From Streptomyces tendae (GTDB lineage Bacteria > Actinomycetota > Actinomycetes > Streptomycetales > Streptomycetaceae), in contig NZ_BMUY01000007.1 in NCBI RefSeq assembly GCF_014650435.1, forward strand, positions 186,001 through 250,000: a stretch of DNA of 64,000 nt, written 5' to 3'. The notes beneath the pieces are model-generated. The model was not told where the DNA came from, did no database searches, and worked only from the letters and a program-made list of their open reading frames with translations. The position numbers and the translations under genes were made by a program. Below, piece after piece: positions 53,350 through 62,377 of the stretch (position 1 is its first letter; each line of letters begins with the position of its first letter).

Positions 53350-53453
53350 GACGCCATCGTACGGAGGCGACGCGTTCTCGGGAAGAAGTCGGCAAGTCCC
53401 GTGCTCCACAAGGGCGGTGACACCCGACCCGAGGCCCCGTGCCGTCCGCCGCT

Positions 53454-53482
53454 TTGACATCCCTCGCAAGTTCGTTCATATT
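53454..53482 (+). promoter_or_regulatory. Sigma70-type promoter for a leaderless transcript
   Basis: TTGACA at 53454-53459, a 17-base spacer, and CATATT at 53477-53482. The ATG of the leader ORF starts seven bases after the -10 hexamer, where transcription itself would be expected to start. The mRNA would thus begin at, or within a base or two of, its first codon. Confidence 0.7.
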
Positions 53483-53488
53483 CCTCTC

Positions 53489-53581
53489 ATGTCGTCCGAC
53501 CACGCCACCGCACGCGCCGCCATCGAGCTGGCGCTGATCGGCGTGACCCCGCTCTGCGTGGCCGACATTCTCTGTCGCTGA
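53489..53581 (+). CDS. Leader-peptide ORF (...LCVADILCR) upstream of the second peptide importer
   Basis: 30-codon ORF beginning at ATG 53489 with no room for a ribosome site, matching a leaderless transcript from the promoter just upstream. The peptide is hydrophobic in its second half and ends PLCVADILCR. The terminal Cys-Arg and a second cysteine eight residues before the end resemble Streptomyces leader peptides that end in LCR. The 193 bases between its stop and the binding-protein start contain a GGCAC/GTGCC hairpin (53635-53652). A cysteine-sensing attenuation role is inferred. Confidence 0.65.
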   Translation: MSSDHATARAAIELALIGVTPLCVADILCR

Positions 53582-53774
53582 CGTCCGCCTTCGGCGCGTA
53601 CGTCGCGTTCCACGACCCTCACGACCCTCCTCCGGGCACCCTTCGCCGTGCCTCGGGGCGGTCGACGTCCGGTGGCCGCCGTGCCCGCGCCGGGGTGATC
53701 CCGTCGCCAGCCGTTCCCCGCGCCATACAGCCGTCCCGAATCCGGAGACGGCCCGTCCGAGAGGTCGTCCTCCC

Positions 53775-55499
53775 ATGCGTCACCCGTCCCGCAGAACGCG
53801 CCGTGTCACCACCGCGTTGACCGTCAGCCTGATCGTGACGGCCGGTGCGGCCGCCTGCGGACCGGAGGACAACGATGCCAAGGCCGGCGGCGCCGACGCC
53901 GAACCCCACAAGGGCGGCACCCTCACGGTTCTGAACTCCGATCCGCAGCAGGACTTCGACCCGGCACGCCTCTACACCTCGGGCGGCGGCAACGTCCCCT
54001 CCCTCGTCTTCCGCACCCTGACGACCCGCAACCGGGAGGACGGTGCCAAGGGCGCCGAGGTCGTCCCCGACCTGGCCACCGACACCGGCCGTCCGAACAA
54101 GGACGCCACCGTGTGGACGTACACCCTCAAGGAGGGGCTCGCGTACGAGGACGGCACGAAGATCACGTCCGCGGACATCAAGTACGGCATCGAACGATCC
54201 TTCGCCGCCGAACTGTCGGGCGGCGCCCCCTACCTGCGGGACTGGCTCGTCGGCGGCGCCGACTACCAGGGGCCCTACAAGGACAAGGGCAAGGGGCTCG
54301 ACTCGATCGAGACGCCGGACGAGCGCACCATCGTCTTCCACCTGAACAAGCCCGAGGGCGAGTTCCCCTACCTGGCCACGCAGACCCAGTTCACTCCGGT
54401 GCCCAAGGCCGCCGACAAGGGCACGAAGTACGAGGAGCACCCCGTCTCCTCCGGGCCGTACAAGGTCGTCGAGAACCAGAACGACGGTGAGCGGCTGATC
54501 CTGGAGCGCAACGAGCACTGGTCGGCGAAGACAGACGAGGAGCGCAAGGCGTACCCGGACCGCATCGACGTCCGCTCCGGTCTCGACTCCTCGGTCATCA
54601 ACCAGCGGCTGTCCGCCTCCCAGGGCTCCGACGCCGCCGCCGTCACCACCGACACCAACCTGGGACCGGCCGAACTCGCCAAGGTCACCGGCGACAAGGA
54701 CCTCGCGAGCCGGGTGGGCACCGGCCACTTCGGCTACACCAACTACATCGCCTTCAACCCGAAGGTGAAACCCTTCGACAACCCCAAGGTGCGACAGGCG
54801 ATCGCGTACGCGGTGGACCGCACCTCCGTGGTCAACGCCGCCGGGGGTTCCTCCCTGGCGGAGCCCGCCACCACCTACCTGCCGAACCAGAAGTCCTTCG
54901 GCCACACGGCTTACGACCACTTCCCGGCCGGCGCGTCGGGCAACGCGGCGAAGGCCAGGGAACTGCTGAAGCAGGCGGGTTACGCGAACGGACTGACCGT
55001 CACGCTGACCCACTCCAACGCCAAGGACTTCGAGACCGGTCCGGAGATCGCCACCGCCGTCCAGGACGCCCTGAAGAAGGCGGGGATCACGGTGAAGCTG
55101 GACGGCCTGGAGGACAACGACTACAGCGACACCATCCAGGACGTGAAGAGCGAACCCGGGTTCTTCCTGGCGCACTGGGGCGCCGACTGGCCCTCCGGAG
55201 GCCCCTTCCTGGCGCCGATCTTCGACGGCCGGCAGATCGTCGAGGACGGCGCCAACTTCAACACCGGCCAGCTGAACGACAAGTCGGTCAACGAGGAGAT
55301 CGACGCCATCAACAAGCTCACCGACCTCGACGCGGCGGCGAAGCGCTGGGGTGCCCTCGACAAGCGGATCGGTGAGCAGGCGCTGACGGTCCCGCTCTTC
55401 CACCCCGTCTACAAGCGTCTGTACGGCAAGGACGTCAAGAACGTCGTGATCAGCGACTGGACCGGTGTGCTGGACGTGTCCCAGGTCGCGGTGGACTAG
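53775..55499 (+). CDS. Oligopeptide-type ABC transporter substrate-binding lipoprotein (second system)
   Basis: 574-residue SBP_bac_5 lipoprotein. The signal segment ends at a lipobox with Cys 28 (GAAAC). Landmarks include DPQQDFDPARLYT, DLATDTGRPNKDATVWTYTL, EGLAYEDGTKITSADIKYGIERSF and SSGPYKVVEN. It is lysine- and asparagine-rich compared with the first system's binding protein, so the two are not recent duplicates. The short leader ORF upstream suggests the ligand may be sulfur-containing, such as a cysteine or glutathione peptide; that is inference. Confidence 0.94.
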   Translation: MRHPSRRTRRVTTALTVSLIVTAGAAACGPEDNDAKAGGADAEPHKGGTLTVLNSDPQQDFDPARLYTSGGGNVPSLVFRTLTTRNREDGAKGAEVVPDLATDTGRPNKDATVWTYTLKEGLAYEDGTKITSADIKYGIERSFAAELSGGAPYLRDWLVGGADYQGPYKDKGKGLDSIETPDERTIVFHLNKPEGEFPYLATQTQFTPVPKAADKGTKYEEHPVSSGPYKVVENQNDGERLILERNEHWSAKTDEERKAYPDRIDVRSGLDSSVINQRLSASQGSDAAAVTTDTNLGPAELAKVTGDKDLASRVGTGHFGYTNYIAFNPKVKPFDNPKVRQAIAYAVDRTSVVNAAGGSSLAEPATTYLPNQKSFGHTAYDHFPAGASGNAAKARELLKQAGYANGLTVTLTHSNAKDFETGPEIATAVQDALKKAGITVKLDGLEDNDYSDTIQDVKSEPGFFLAHWGADWPSGGPFLAPIFDGRQIVEDGANFNTGQLNDKSVNEEIDAINKLTDLDAAAKRWGALDKRIGEQALTVPLFHPVYKRLYGKDVKNVVISDWTGVLDVSQVAVD

Positions 55500-55518
55500 G
55501 CCCGGGGAAAGCACGTCC

Positions 55519-56517
55519 ATGAGTGAGGCCCGCGCGGCCGCCGAGGGCGCGAGGGCGGGCACCGGCACGGTGCTCGCCCCCGCCTCGGGGGCCCGACAGT
55601 TCTGGCGGCGGCTGCGCGTGCAGCGAGCCGCCCTCGTCGCGGCGATCGTCGTCGCGCTGCTCGTCCTGCTCGCGCTCACCGCGCCCCTGCTCACCGCAGT
55701 GGAGGGGCAGGACCCCACGACCTACCACCCCGAACTCGTCGACTCGGCACGCGGCGGTGTGCCCGTCGGCACGTTCGGCGGCATGAGCGCCGACCACTGG
55801 CTGGGCGTGGAACCCCAGACGGGGCGCGACCTGTTCGCCCGCCTCGTGTACGGCGCCCGGGTCTCGCTCGGGGTGGCTCTGGCGGCAACGGTGGTGGAGG
55901 TCGCCGTCGGACTCGTCATGGGGGTCGCGGCCGGGCTCGGCAACCGGTGGGTGGACCAGGCATTGAGCCGGTTCACCGACGTGGTGGTGGCGCTGCCGCT
56001 GATGGTGATGTCCCTCGCGCTGCTCGCGATCGTGCCCAGTGACTTCCCGCGCCCCGTGCTGGTCGCGAGCGTGATCGGGCTGATCGGCTGGGGGTCCGTC
56101 GCCAAGATCGTGCGGGCCCAGACCCTGACGCTCAAGCAGCTCGACCACGTCGCGGCGGCCCGGCTCAGCGGTTGGGGCCCGTGGCGCATCGCGCGCCGCG
56201 AGTTGCTGCCCGCCCTGGCCGCGCCGGTCATCACGTACGCCGCGCTGCTCTTCCCGGTGAACATCAGCGCCGAGGCCGCGCTGAGCTTCCTCGGTGCCGG
56301 AGTGAAGCCGCCGACGCCGTCCTGGGGGCAGATGCTCACCTCCGCGAACGTCTGGTACCAGGCGGCACCGCAGTACCTGCTGCTGCCGGCCGGGCTGCTG
56401 TTCGTCACCGTCCTCGCGCTGACCGTCCTCGGCGACGGGGTGCGCAGGGCCCTCGACCCACGCGCGGCCTCCCGGCTGTCCGTGGGCACCGGCCGCCGGA
56501 AGGAGACACGGGCATGA
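55519..56517 (+). CDS. Oligopeptide-type ABC transporter permease (DppC-like, second system)
   Basis: 332-residue permease starting 20 bases after the binding-protein stop. It has the DppC-class motif LGVEPQTGRDLFARLVYGARVS and an EAA-type loop (LDHVAAARLSGWGPWRIARREL), with LSFLGAGVKPPTPSWG toward the C-terminus. In this operon the DppC-like gene precedes the DppB-like gene, the reverse of the first importer. Confidence 0.93.
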   Translation: MSEARAAAEGARAGTGTVLAPASGARQFWRRLRVQRAALVAAIVVALLVLLALTAPLLTAVEGQDPTTYHPELVDSARGGVPVGTFGGMSADHWLGVEPQTGRDLFARLVYGARVSLGVALAATVVEVAVGLVMGVAAGLGNRWVDQALSRFTDVVVALPLMVMSLALLAIVPSDFPRPVLVASVIGLIGWGSVAKIVRAQTLTLKQLDHVAAARLSGWGPWRIARRELLPALAAPVITYAALLFPVNISAEAALSFLGAGVKPPTPSWGQMLTSANVWYQAAPQYLLLPAGLLFVTVLALTVLGDGVRRALDPRAASRLSVGTGRRKETRA

Positions 56518-57521
56518 ACGCCCTGCACGGCTTCGCCGGCTTCGCCCTGCGCCGCACGCTCGGAGCGGTGGTCACCCTGCTCGCCATCTCGGTGATCGTG
56601 TACGTGGTCTTCTACGCCGCCCCCGGCGACGTCGCCCAGATCACCTGCGGGCCGCGCTGCTCGCCCGCGCAGGTCCACCAGGTGGCGGAACAACTGCGCC
56701 TGGACGACCCGCTGTACGTCCGCTACCTGCACTTCCTCCAGGGTGTCGTCGTCGGCCACGACTACTCCACCGGTACCTCGGTGGAGCACTGCTCCGCGCC
56801 GTGCCTCGGCATGTCGTACCAGAGCGACCAGCAGGTCACACAGCTGATCCTGGCCAAGCTGCCGGTCACCGGCTCCCTCGCGCTCGGCGCCATGGTGCTG
56901 TGGCTGCTGTTCGGCGTCGGCACCGGAGTGCTCGCCGCGTGGCGACGCGGGCGGCTGGACGAGCGCATCCTGACGGGCATCACCCTGGCCGGCTGGGCGA
57001 CGCCGGTGTTCGTCGTCGGGCTGCTGCTGATGGTCGTGATCTGCGGGCAGTTGCAGCTGCTGCCGTTCCCGCAGTACGTCCCGTTCACCGAGGACCCGGA
57101 GCAGTGGGCGTGGAACCTGCTGCTGCCCTGGCTGTCGCTGGCCCTGATCGAAGCCGCCAAGTACGCGCGCCTGACCCGGTCGGCCATGCTGGAGACCCTG
57201 GCCGAGGACCATGTGCGCACCTTCCGCGCCTACGGTGTCGGGGAGCGCGCCATCGTCGGACGGCACGCCCTTCGCGGTGCCGTCGGACCGCTGATCGCGC
57301 TGAACGCCAACGACCTGGGTTCGCTCTTCGGCGGGGCGGTGCTCACCGAATCACTGTTCGGGCTGCCCGGGATCGGCCGTGAGCTGGTGCATGCGGTGAA
57401 CGTCGTCGACCTGCCGGTCGTCGTCGGCATGGTCGTGCTGACCGGCTTCTTCGTAGTTCTCGCCAACGCCGTCGCGGACGTGCTGTACGCGGTGGCCGAC
57501 CGAAGGACGGTGCTGTCGTGA
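56514..57521 (+). CDS. Oligopeptide-type ABC transporter permease (DppB-like, second system)
   Basis: 335-residue permease; its ATG overlaps the preceding stop. The N-terminal helix leads to YAAPGDVA, the DppB hallmark. The first external loop is longer than usual and carries four cysteines (TCGPRCSP and EHCSAPCLG), which could form two disulfides outside the membrane; the first importer's equivalent has none of these. The EAA loop is EDHVRTFRAYGVGERAIVGRH. Confidence 0.93.
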   Translation: MNALHGFAGFALRRTLGAVVTLLAISVIVYVVFYAAPGDVAQITCGPRCSPAQVHQVAEQLRLDDPLYVRYLHFLQGVVVGHDYSTGTSVEHCSAPCLGMSYQSDQQVTQLILAKLPVTGSLALGAMVLWLLFGVGTGVLAAWRRGRLDERILTGITLAGWATPVFVVGLLLMVVICGQLQLLPFPQYVPFTEDPEQWAWNLLLPWLSLALIEAAKYARLTRSAMLETLAEDHVRTFRAYGVGERAIVGRHALRGAVGPLIALNANDLGSLFGGAVLTESLFGLPGIGRELVHAVNVVDLPVVVGMVVLTGFFVVLANAVADVLYAVADRRTVLS

Positions 57522-59143
57522 GTACGGCCGAGAGTCTGGTCCAAGTCACCGGCCTGTCGGTCGCGTTCGGCCCCGTGCGCGCGGTGGACGCGCTGTCCTT
57601 CCGGCTGGAGCGGGGAGCGGCGCTGGCACTGGTCGGGGAGTCCGGCTCCGGCAAGTCCACCGTGGCGTCCGCCCTGTTGGGGCTGCACCGGGGCACCGGT
57701 GCGGTCGTGGACGGCACGGTCCGGGTGGCCGGGGTCGACGTCGGCAGTGCCTCCGACGCGGAACTGCGGCGGCTGCGCGGCGGCACGGCGGCGATGGTCT
57801 TCCAGGACCCGCTGTCGTCCCTGGACCCCTACTACGCCGTCGGCGACCAGATAGCCGAGGTGTACCGCGTGCACCACAGGGCGTCCCGGCGGGCGGCACG
57901 GGCGCGCGCCGTCCAGGTGCTGGACCGGGTGGGCATCCCCGACGCGGTACGGCGTTCACGCTCGCGCCCGCACGAGTTCAGCGGCGGCATGCGCCAGCGT
58001 GCCCTCATCGCGATGGCCCTGGCCTGCGAACCGGAGCTGCTCGTCGCCGACGAGCCCACCACCGCCCTCGACGTGACCGTGCAGGCCCAGATCCTCGACC
58101 TGCTGCACACACTGCGCCAGGAGACGGGCATGGGACTGCTGCTCGTCACCCACGACGTGGGCGTCGCCGCCGGGAGCGTCGACGACATCCTGGTCATGCG
58201 GAACGGAGTCGAGGTCGAACACGGCCCCGTCGCCACCGTCCTGGGATCCCCGGCCCGGACGTACACGCGGCGGCTGCTGAAGTCGGTGCCCCGGGTGGAC
58301 GTACCGCGCCCCGCGCACCCGGCCGACGCGGAGCACGAGCCGGCGTCCGCAGGGGTGGCGCTGGAAGCCGTCGGACTGCGCCGTGTCTTCGGACGCGGTG
58401 CGAGGGCGTTCGCCGCGGTCGACGACGTGTCGCTTCAGGTGCGGCGCGGGGAGGCACTGGGCATCGTCGGCGAGAGCGGCAGCGGCAAGACCACGCTCGG
58501 CCGGATGCTGGTGGGCCTCCTCGCCCCCTCGGCCGGGCAGGTCCGCCGCGAGGGCGTCGCCGTCAACGGCGTGCGTCCGGACGTCCAGATGGTGTTCCAG
58601 GACCCGGTGTCCTCCCTCAACCCCCGGCGCAGCGTGGGCGAGTCGGTGGCCGACCCGCTGCGGGCCCGGGGGGAGCGGGATCCGGCGGTGCGCACCCGTG
58701 TCGCGGAGCTGCTGGAGCGGGTCGGTCTCGAACCCGCCCACCACGGCCGCTACCCGCACGAGTTCAGCGGAGGCCAGCGGCAACGCATCGGCATCGCGCG
58801 GGCGCTGGCGGCCGACCCGCGCGTCCTGGTCTGCGACGAGCCGGTCTCCGCTCTCGACGTGACCACGCAGGCCCAGGTCGTCGAGCTGCTGGACGAGCTG
58901 CGGCGCGAACTGGGCCTCGCCCTGGTGTTCATCGCCCACGACCTGGCCGTCGTGCGCCGGGTCAGCGACCGGCTGGCGGTGATGCGGCGGGGCCGGGTGG
59001 TGGAGTACGGGCAGGCGAACGAGGTCTACGAGTCGCCGCGGGAGGCGTACACCCGGCACCTGCTCGCCGCCGTACCCGCACTCGACCCGGACCTCGCCGC
59101 CGTGCGCCGTGCGGAGCGCATGGAGCAGCGGTCTCTCGGTTGA
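57518..59143 (+). CDS. Dual ABC ATPase (DppD-DppF fusion)
   Basis: 541-residue protein with two complete nucleotide-binding domains, GTG start overlapping the preceding permease. First domain: Walker A GESGSGKST near 38-46, signature FSGGMRQR, Walker B LLVADEPT. Second domain: Walker A GESGSGKTT near 318-326, signature FSGGQRQR, Walker B VLVCDEPV. The fusion supplies both ATPases of the importer in one chain, unlike the separate genes of the first system. The cysteine-rich extension of DppD proteins is absent. Confidence 0.94.
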   Translation: MSTAESLVQVTGLSVAFGPVRAVDALSFRLERGAALALVGESGSGKSTVASALLGLHRGTGAVVDGTVRVAGVDVGSASDAELRRLRGGTAAMVFQDPLSSLDPYYAVGDQIAEVYRVHHRASRRAARARAVQVLDRVGIPDAVRRSRSRPHEFSGGMRQRALIAMALACEPELLVADEPTTALDVTVQAQILDLLHTLRQETGMGLLLVTHDVGVAAGSVDDILVMRNGVEVEHGPVATVLGSPARTYTRRLLKSVPRVDVPRPAHPADAEHEPASAGVALEAVGLRRVFGRGARAFAAVDDVSLQVRRGEALGIVGESGSGKTTLGRMLVGLLAPSAGQVRREGVAVNGVRPDVQMVFQDPVSSLNPRRSVGESVADPLRARGERDPAVRTRVAELLERVGLEPAHHGRYPHEFSGGQRQRIGIARALAADPRVLVCDEPVSALDVTTQAQVVELLDELRRELGLALVFIAHDLAVVRRVSDRLAVMRRGRVVEYGQANEVYESPREAYTRHLLAAVPALDPDLAAVRRAERMEQRSLG

Positions 59144-59540
59144 CCTGCGAGACCTTCACCGTCACCCGGCCGAGGAACTCGCCGATGGACTCGTCGGCAT
59201 GGTCGGAGCGTCCCGTGGTGAGGCGAGCCCCGGGATGTGACGGCGAGAGATCCGGAGCGCGATCGGCCGACGGGAGAACGTGCCGCTGCTGGTGTCGCTC
59301 GTCGGCACGCACGGCTTCGACGTCCCGCACCGGGTGCTTGCCACGGCACCGTACCCGGCGCCGTGGTGATCGAAGACCCGTGGGCCAACGGGGCGGTGGG
59401 GGACACCTGGGTCGATACCCACCTGCTGCCCGTTCCCGAAGCGTCGCTCGACACGATGGCCACGCTCTCGCCGGACCGCTTCCGCGGCGCCGTGACCATG
59501 CGTCCCGCGTAGGGGGCGGGCAGCCCGCACGGCCTGCTTG
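59144..59540 (+). pseudogene. Gene-poor 397-base stretch, possible decayed gene
   Basis: No intact gene is convincing here. Several short plus-strand segments look protein-like but lie in different frames with stops between them: one ending GEASPGM, one containing ENVPLLVSLVGTHGFDVPHRVL, and one ending AVVIEDPWANGAVGDTWVDT followed by about 30 more residues to a TAG at 59510-59512. The pattern suggests a small gene broken by frameshifts after the importer operon. The family is not recognised. Confidence 0.35.
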
Positions 59541-60503
59541 TTACCGCTGCATCATCTCCTGCTCCCACCAGCCGCGCGTGTCGACGTCCGTGGCATCCGC
59601 CAGCGCCTCCAGTTCCGCGATCTCCTCGTCTGCCAGCTCGATGCCGCGAGCCCGGACCACCGCGTCGACGTAGGCCGCCTTCGTGACCCCGATGATCGGG
59701 GTGGTCCCCTTGGCGATGGCCCAGGCGACGGCAACCTCCGCGGCGGACACGCCTCGGTCCTTGCCGATCACCTCCATCCGGTCCGTCAGCGCCCGCAGCC
59801 GGGGCAGGACGCCGTTGTACACGTCAGCCCGGCTGCTTCCCGCCGGCAACGGATTCGCCGGGCTGTACCTGCCGGTCAGCGCTCCCTGCTCGAGGACCAT
59901 GTAGGAGAAGAACCGCACACCGTGCTCGCGGCAGTGGTCGAGGATGCCCGCCCGGTCGGAAGCCCGGTACAGGAGGCTGTAGTGGTTCTGGACGGCCTCC
60001 ACGCGGAAGCCGGCCTCGCCGAGGATCCGATCGGCGAGAGCGATCTCCTCCAGGTTGTGGTTCGAGACGCCGACATGCTGGATCCTGCCGCTCTCGAGCA
60101 GCGGGATCAGATGCGGCGTCCACCGCGCCACGTCGGCAGGATTGTGGATCCAGAAGAGATCCACATAGTCCGTACGCAGTCGGTCGAGGCTCTGCTCCAG
60201 CATGTCCGCGACCGGATCGTCGCCGTCGCCCGCGAGTTGCGGGGTGAACTTCGTCGACAGCTGGTACTCGCTGCGGTGACAGCCCGACAGCGCCTGGGCG
60301 AGGACGCTCTCCGAGCGGCCCATGCCGTACGCCACGGCGGTGTCCCACAAGGTGAACCCGTTCGCCTGCGCCCTCTCGACGACCTCCCTCAGTCCGGACT
60401 CGCTCAGTCGACTGCCGAAGTAGCCGTCGCCCGCCTCGCCGCTGTCTCCCCAGGCCCATGTGCCCAACGCCACCGCCGGCACCGTCAGCGCCCTGCTCGT
60501 CAT
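59541..60503 (-). CDS. Aldo/keto reductase
   Basis: 320-residue AKR. The chosen ATG at 60503 begins at MTSRALTVPAVALGTWAWG. The catalytic tetrad positions are visible: Asp 54 and Tyr 59 in DTAVAYG, Lys 85 in STKF, and His in DLFWIHNP. The NADPH-binding end holds GVSNHN and, near the C-terminus, PIIGVTKAAYVDAV. It diverges from an HTH regulator that starts 138 bases away and may control it. Substrate unknown; relatives reduce a wide range of aldehydes and ketones. Confidence 0.92.
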   Translation of the reverse strand: MTSRALTVPAVALGTWAWGDSGEAGDGYFGSRLSESGLREVVERAQANGFTLWDTAVAYGMGRSESVLAQALSGCHRSEYQLSTKFTPQLAGDGDDPVADMLEQSLDRLRTDYVDLFWIHNPADVARWTPHLIPLLESGRIQHVGVSNHNLEEIALADRILGEAGFRVEAVQNHYSLLYRASDRAGILDHCREHGVRFFSYMVLEQGALTGRYSPANPLPAGSSRADVYNGVLPRLRALTDRMEVIGKDRGVSAAEVAVAWAIAKGTTPIIGVTKAAYVDAVVRARGIELADEEIAELEALADATDVDTRGWWEQEMMQR

Positions 60504-60641
60504 GTCTCGGCTCCGTTGTTCGTTCTCAGGATCGTGTCGCACCGTTCGAACCCCAGGAGACCGCGCCCGCCGCGGACCGGAGAAGGTCGCGTTCATGGGG
60601 GTACAACCTCAACCCCCTTCGCTCTGTGACCGGCGCTTACC

Positions 60642-61544
60642 ATGAATTCCATGGACCAGCAGCCCGGAACCCGCGGCGAGATCCGGGACTTCCTCGCCGG
60701 CCGACGAGCCAGGATCACCCCGGCACAGGCCGGACTGCCGACCAGCGCCCGTCGCCGGGTCCCCGGGCTGCGGCGCGAGGAGGTCGCCGTCCTCGCCGGT
60801 GTGAGCACGGAGTGGTACACGCGGCTGGAGAAGGGTCACATCGCCGGCGTGTCCGAGGGCGTCCTCGACGCGGTCGCCCGTGCCCTGCGACTGGACGACG
60901 ACGAACGCGCCTACCTGTTCGAGCTGGCCCGGTCGTCGCGGCACGCGAGTCGCACACCGTCGCGTCGCAGGGACGTCGAGGTCCCGGACCGAATCCAGTG
61001 GCTGCTCGACTCCATGACGACGTCCTCGGCGTTCGTACGCAACGGCCGCACGGACATCGTCGCCCACAACCCCCTGGCCCGAGCCCTGCTCGCGCCGCTG
61101 TTCGACAGCGCCACAACCGACGGACGCGGCCGCCCCAACATCGCCCGCTACATCTTCCTCGACCCGGCCGCGCCCGACTTCTTCGTCGACTGGGACGCCG
61201 CCGGCAACGCCACCGCCGCCCTGCTGCGCGCCGAGGCCGGGCGCGAACCCCGCGACCGGGCACTGCGCGAACTCGTCGGCGAGCTGTCCACCCTCAGCCC
61301 GGAGTTTCGCGGCCAATGGGCCACGCACGACGTCCTGATGCGCCACGACGGCGTCAAACGGCTCCAGCACCCCGACGCCGGCCACCTGGAACTGACCTTC
61401 CAGTCCCTCGACCTGCCCCTGCCGGGCCGGGCCGTGCACGACCTGATCATCTACACCGCCGAACCCGGCACCGCGTCCGAGGAACGGCTCAGGCTCCTCG
61501 CGAGCCGGGACTCGACGACGGCGTGTGCGCGTAGCGGCCGATGA
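60642..61544 (+). CDS. XRE family regulator with MmyB-like ligand domain
   Basis: 300-residue protein. The N-terminal segment GEIRDFLAGRRARITPAQAGLP...RRVPGLRREEVAVLAGVSTEWYTRLEKG is the standard opening of Streptomyces XRE regulators that carry the MmyB-like C-terminal domain. That domain starts near residue 110 (IQWLLDSMTTSSAFVRNGRTDIVAHNPLARAL) and ends with a beta-rich stretch (LELTFQSLDLPLPG). An in-frame ATG nine bases later is possible. Related proteins often control a divergent oxidoreductase, matching the aldo/keto reductase here. Its last 56 bases overlap the convergent hydrolase gene. Confidence 0.92.
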   Translation: MNSMDQQPGTRGEIRDFLAGRRARITPAQAGLPTSARRRVPGLRREEVAVLAGVSTEWYTRLEKGHIAGVSEGVLDAVARALRLDDDERAYLFELARSSRHASRTPSRRRDVEVPDRIQWLLDSMTTSSAFVRNGRTDIVAHNPLARALLAPLFDSATTDGRGRPNIARYIFLDPAAPDFFVDWDAAGNATAALLRAEAGREPRDRALRELVGELSTLSPEFRGQWATHDVLMRHDGVKRLQHPDAGHLELTFQSLDLPLPGRAVHDLIIYTAEPGTASEERLRLLASRDSTTACARSGR

Positions 61545-62292
61545 ACTCGCGGATCTCCCCGGCGACGAGTTCGGGGGACTCGTACGGTGCGAGGTGCCCC
61601 GCGTCCGACAGGTAGACCAGCCTGCCCCCGGGCATCGCGCGGACGTCGGCGATCAGCTTGTCCCGCGGGGCGATGGTGTCCCGGCCGCCGATGACGTAGC
61701 ACGCCGGCACGGCCATCCCGGACAGTTCCTCGAACATGCTCGTGTAAGCGCCGCCACCACTTCCGAGCCAACTGCGCCAGAACTGCTCCGTGACACCACT
61801 GGTCATGGTGCGCACGACGTCGGTCGTCCGGCTCGGGTCCAGCGACATGACTCCGACGGCCTCAGTGATGGCCTCGACGTCACGGAAGGACGAGTGGAAT
61901 CTCTCGATGACCGGATCGCCCGCCTCGGTACCGCCCGCGTTCCACGGCATGACCGCCATGACGGCGAACACCTGGCCGGGCCGGTCGAGAGCGATCCGCA
62001 CGCCGAGCGCGCCACCGAAGGAGAGACCGACGAGGGCGAAGCGTTCGAGGCCCAGCTCGTCGCAGGCGTCGGTCACCGTTGCGGCGATCCGGGTGAGGCT
62101 CGATCCGTCGGCAGGCGCATGGAAGGAGCCGGCGTGGCCCGGCAGGTCCATGAGAATGAGACGGTAGCCGTCGAGCAGGGGTGCCGTCTCGGACCAGCAC
62201 TGGAGCGAGCACCCGAGTCCGGGCAACAGGACGATCGAGTTCGGCCCGCTTCCCCGCACCTCGTAGTGGACACCGTTGTTCGTCTTCGGCAT
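61489..62292 (-). CDS. Alpha/beta hydrolase
   Basis: 267-residue hydrolase; start at 62292 follows a GGGAGGG site. The oxyanion region is LLPGLGCSLQCW, the nucleophile elbow GLSFGG carries Ser 91, the acid is probably Asp in GGRDTIAP, and the base is His in DAGHLAP near the C-terminus. It lies 85 bases downstream of an aromatic monooxygenase gene on the same strand, so a role in ring-cleavage product hydrolysis is possible but unproven. Its 3' end overlaps that of the convergent XRE gene. Confidence 0.9.
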   Translation of the reverse strand: MPKTNNGVHYEVRGSGPNSIVLLPGLGCSLQCWSETAPLLDGYRLILMDLPGHAGSFHAPADGSSLTRIAATVTDACDELGLERFALVGLSFGGALGVRIALDRPGQVFAVMAVMPWNAGGTEAGDPVIERFHSSFRDVEAITEAVGVMSLDPSRTTDVVRTMTSGVTEQFWRSWLGSGGGAYTSMFEELSGMAVPACYVIGGRDTIAPRDKLIADVRAMPGGRLVYLSDAGHLAPYESPELVAGEIREFIGRYAHTPSSSPGSRGA

Positions 62293-62377
62293 GAGATCCC
62301 TCCCGTGTGTCACGTAACCGGTGTTGTCGTCGCTGTCCGTGCCGTCGTCGCCCGCCGCGCGAGCGGGTGTCACGCCG

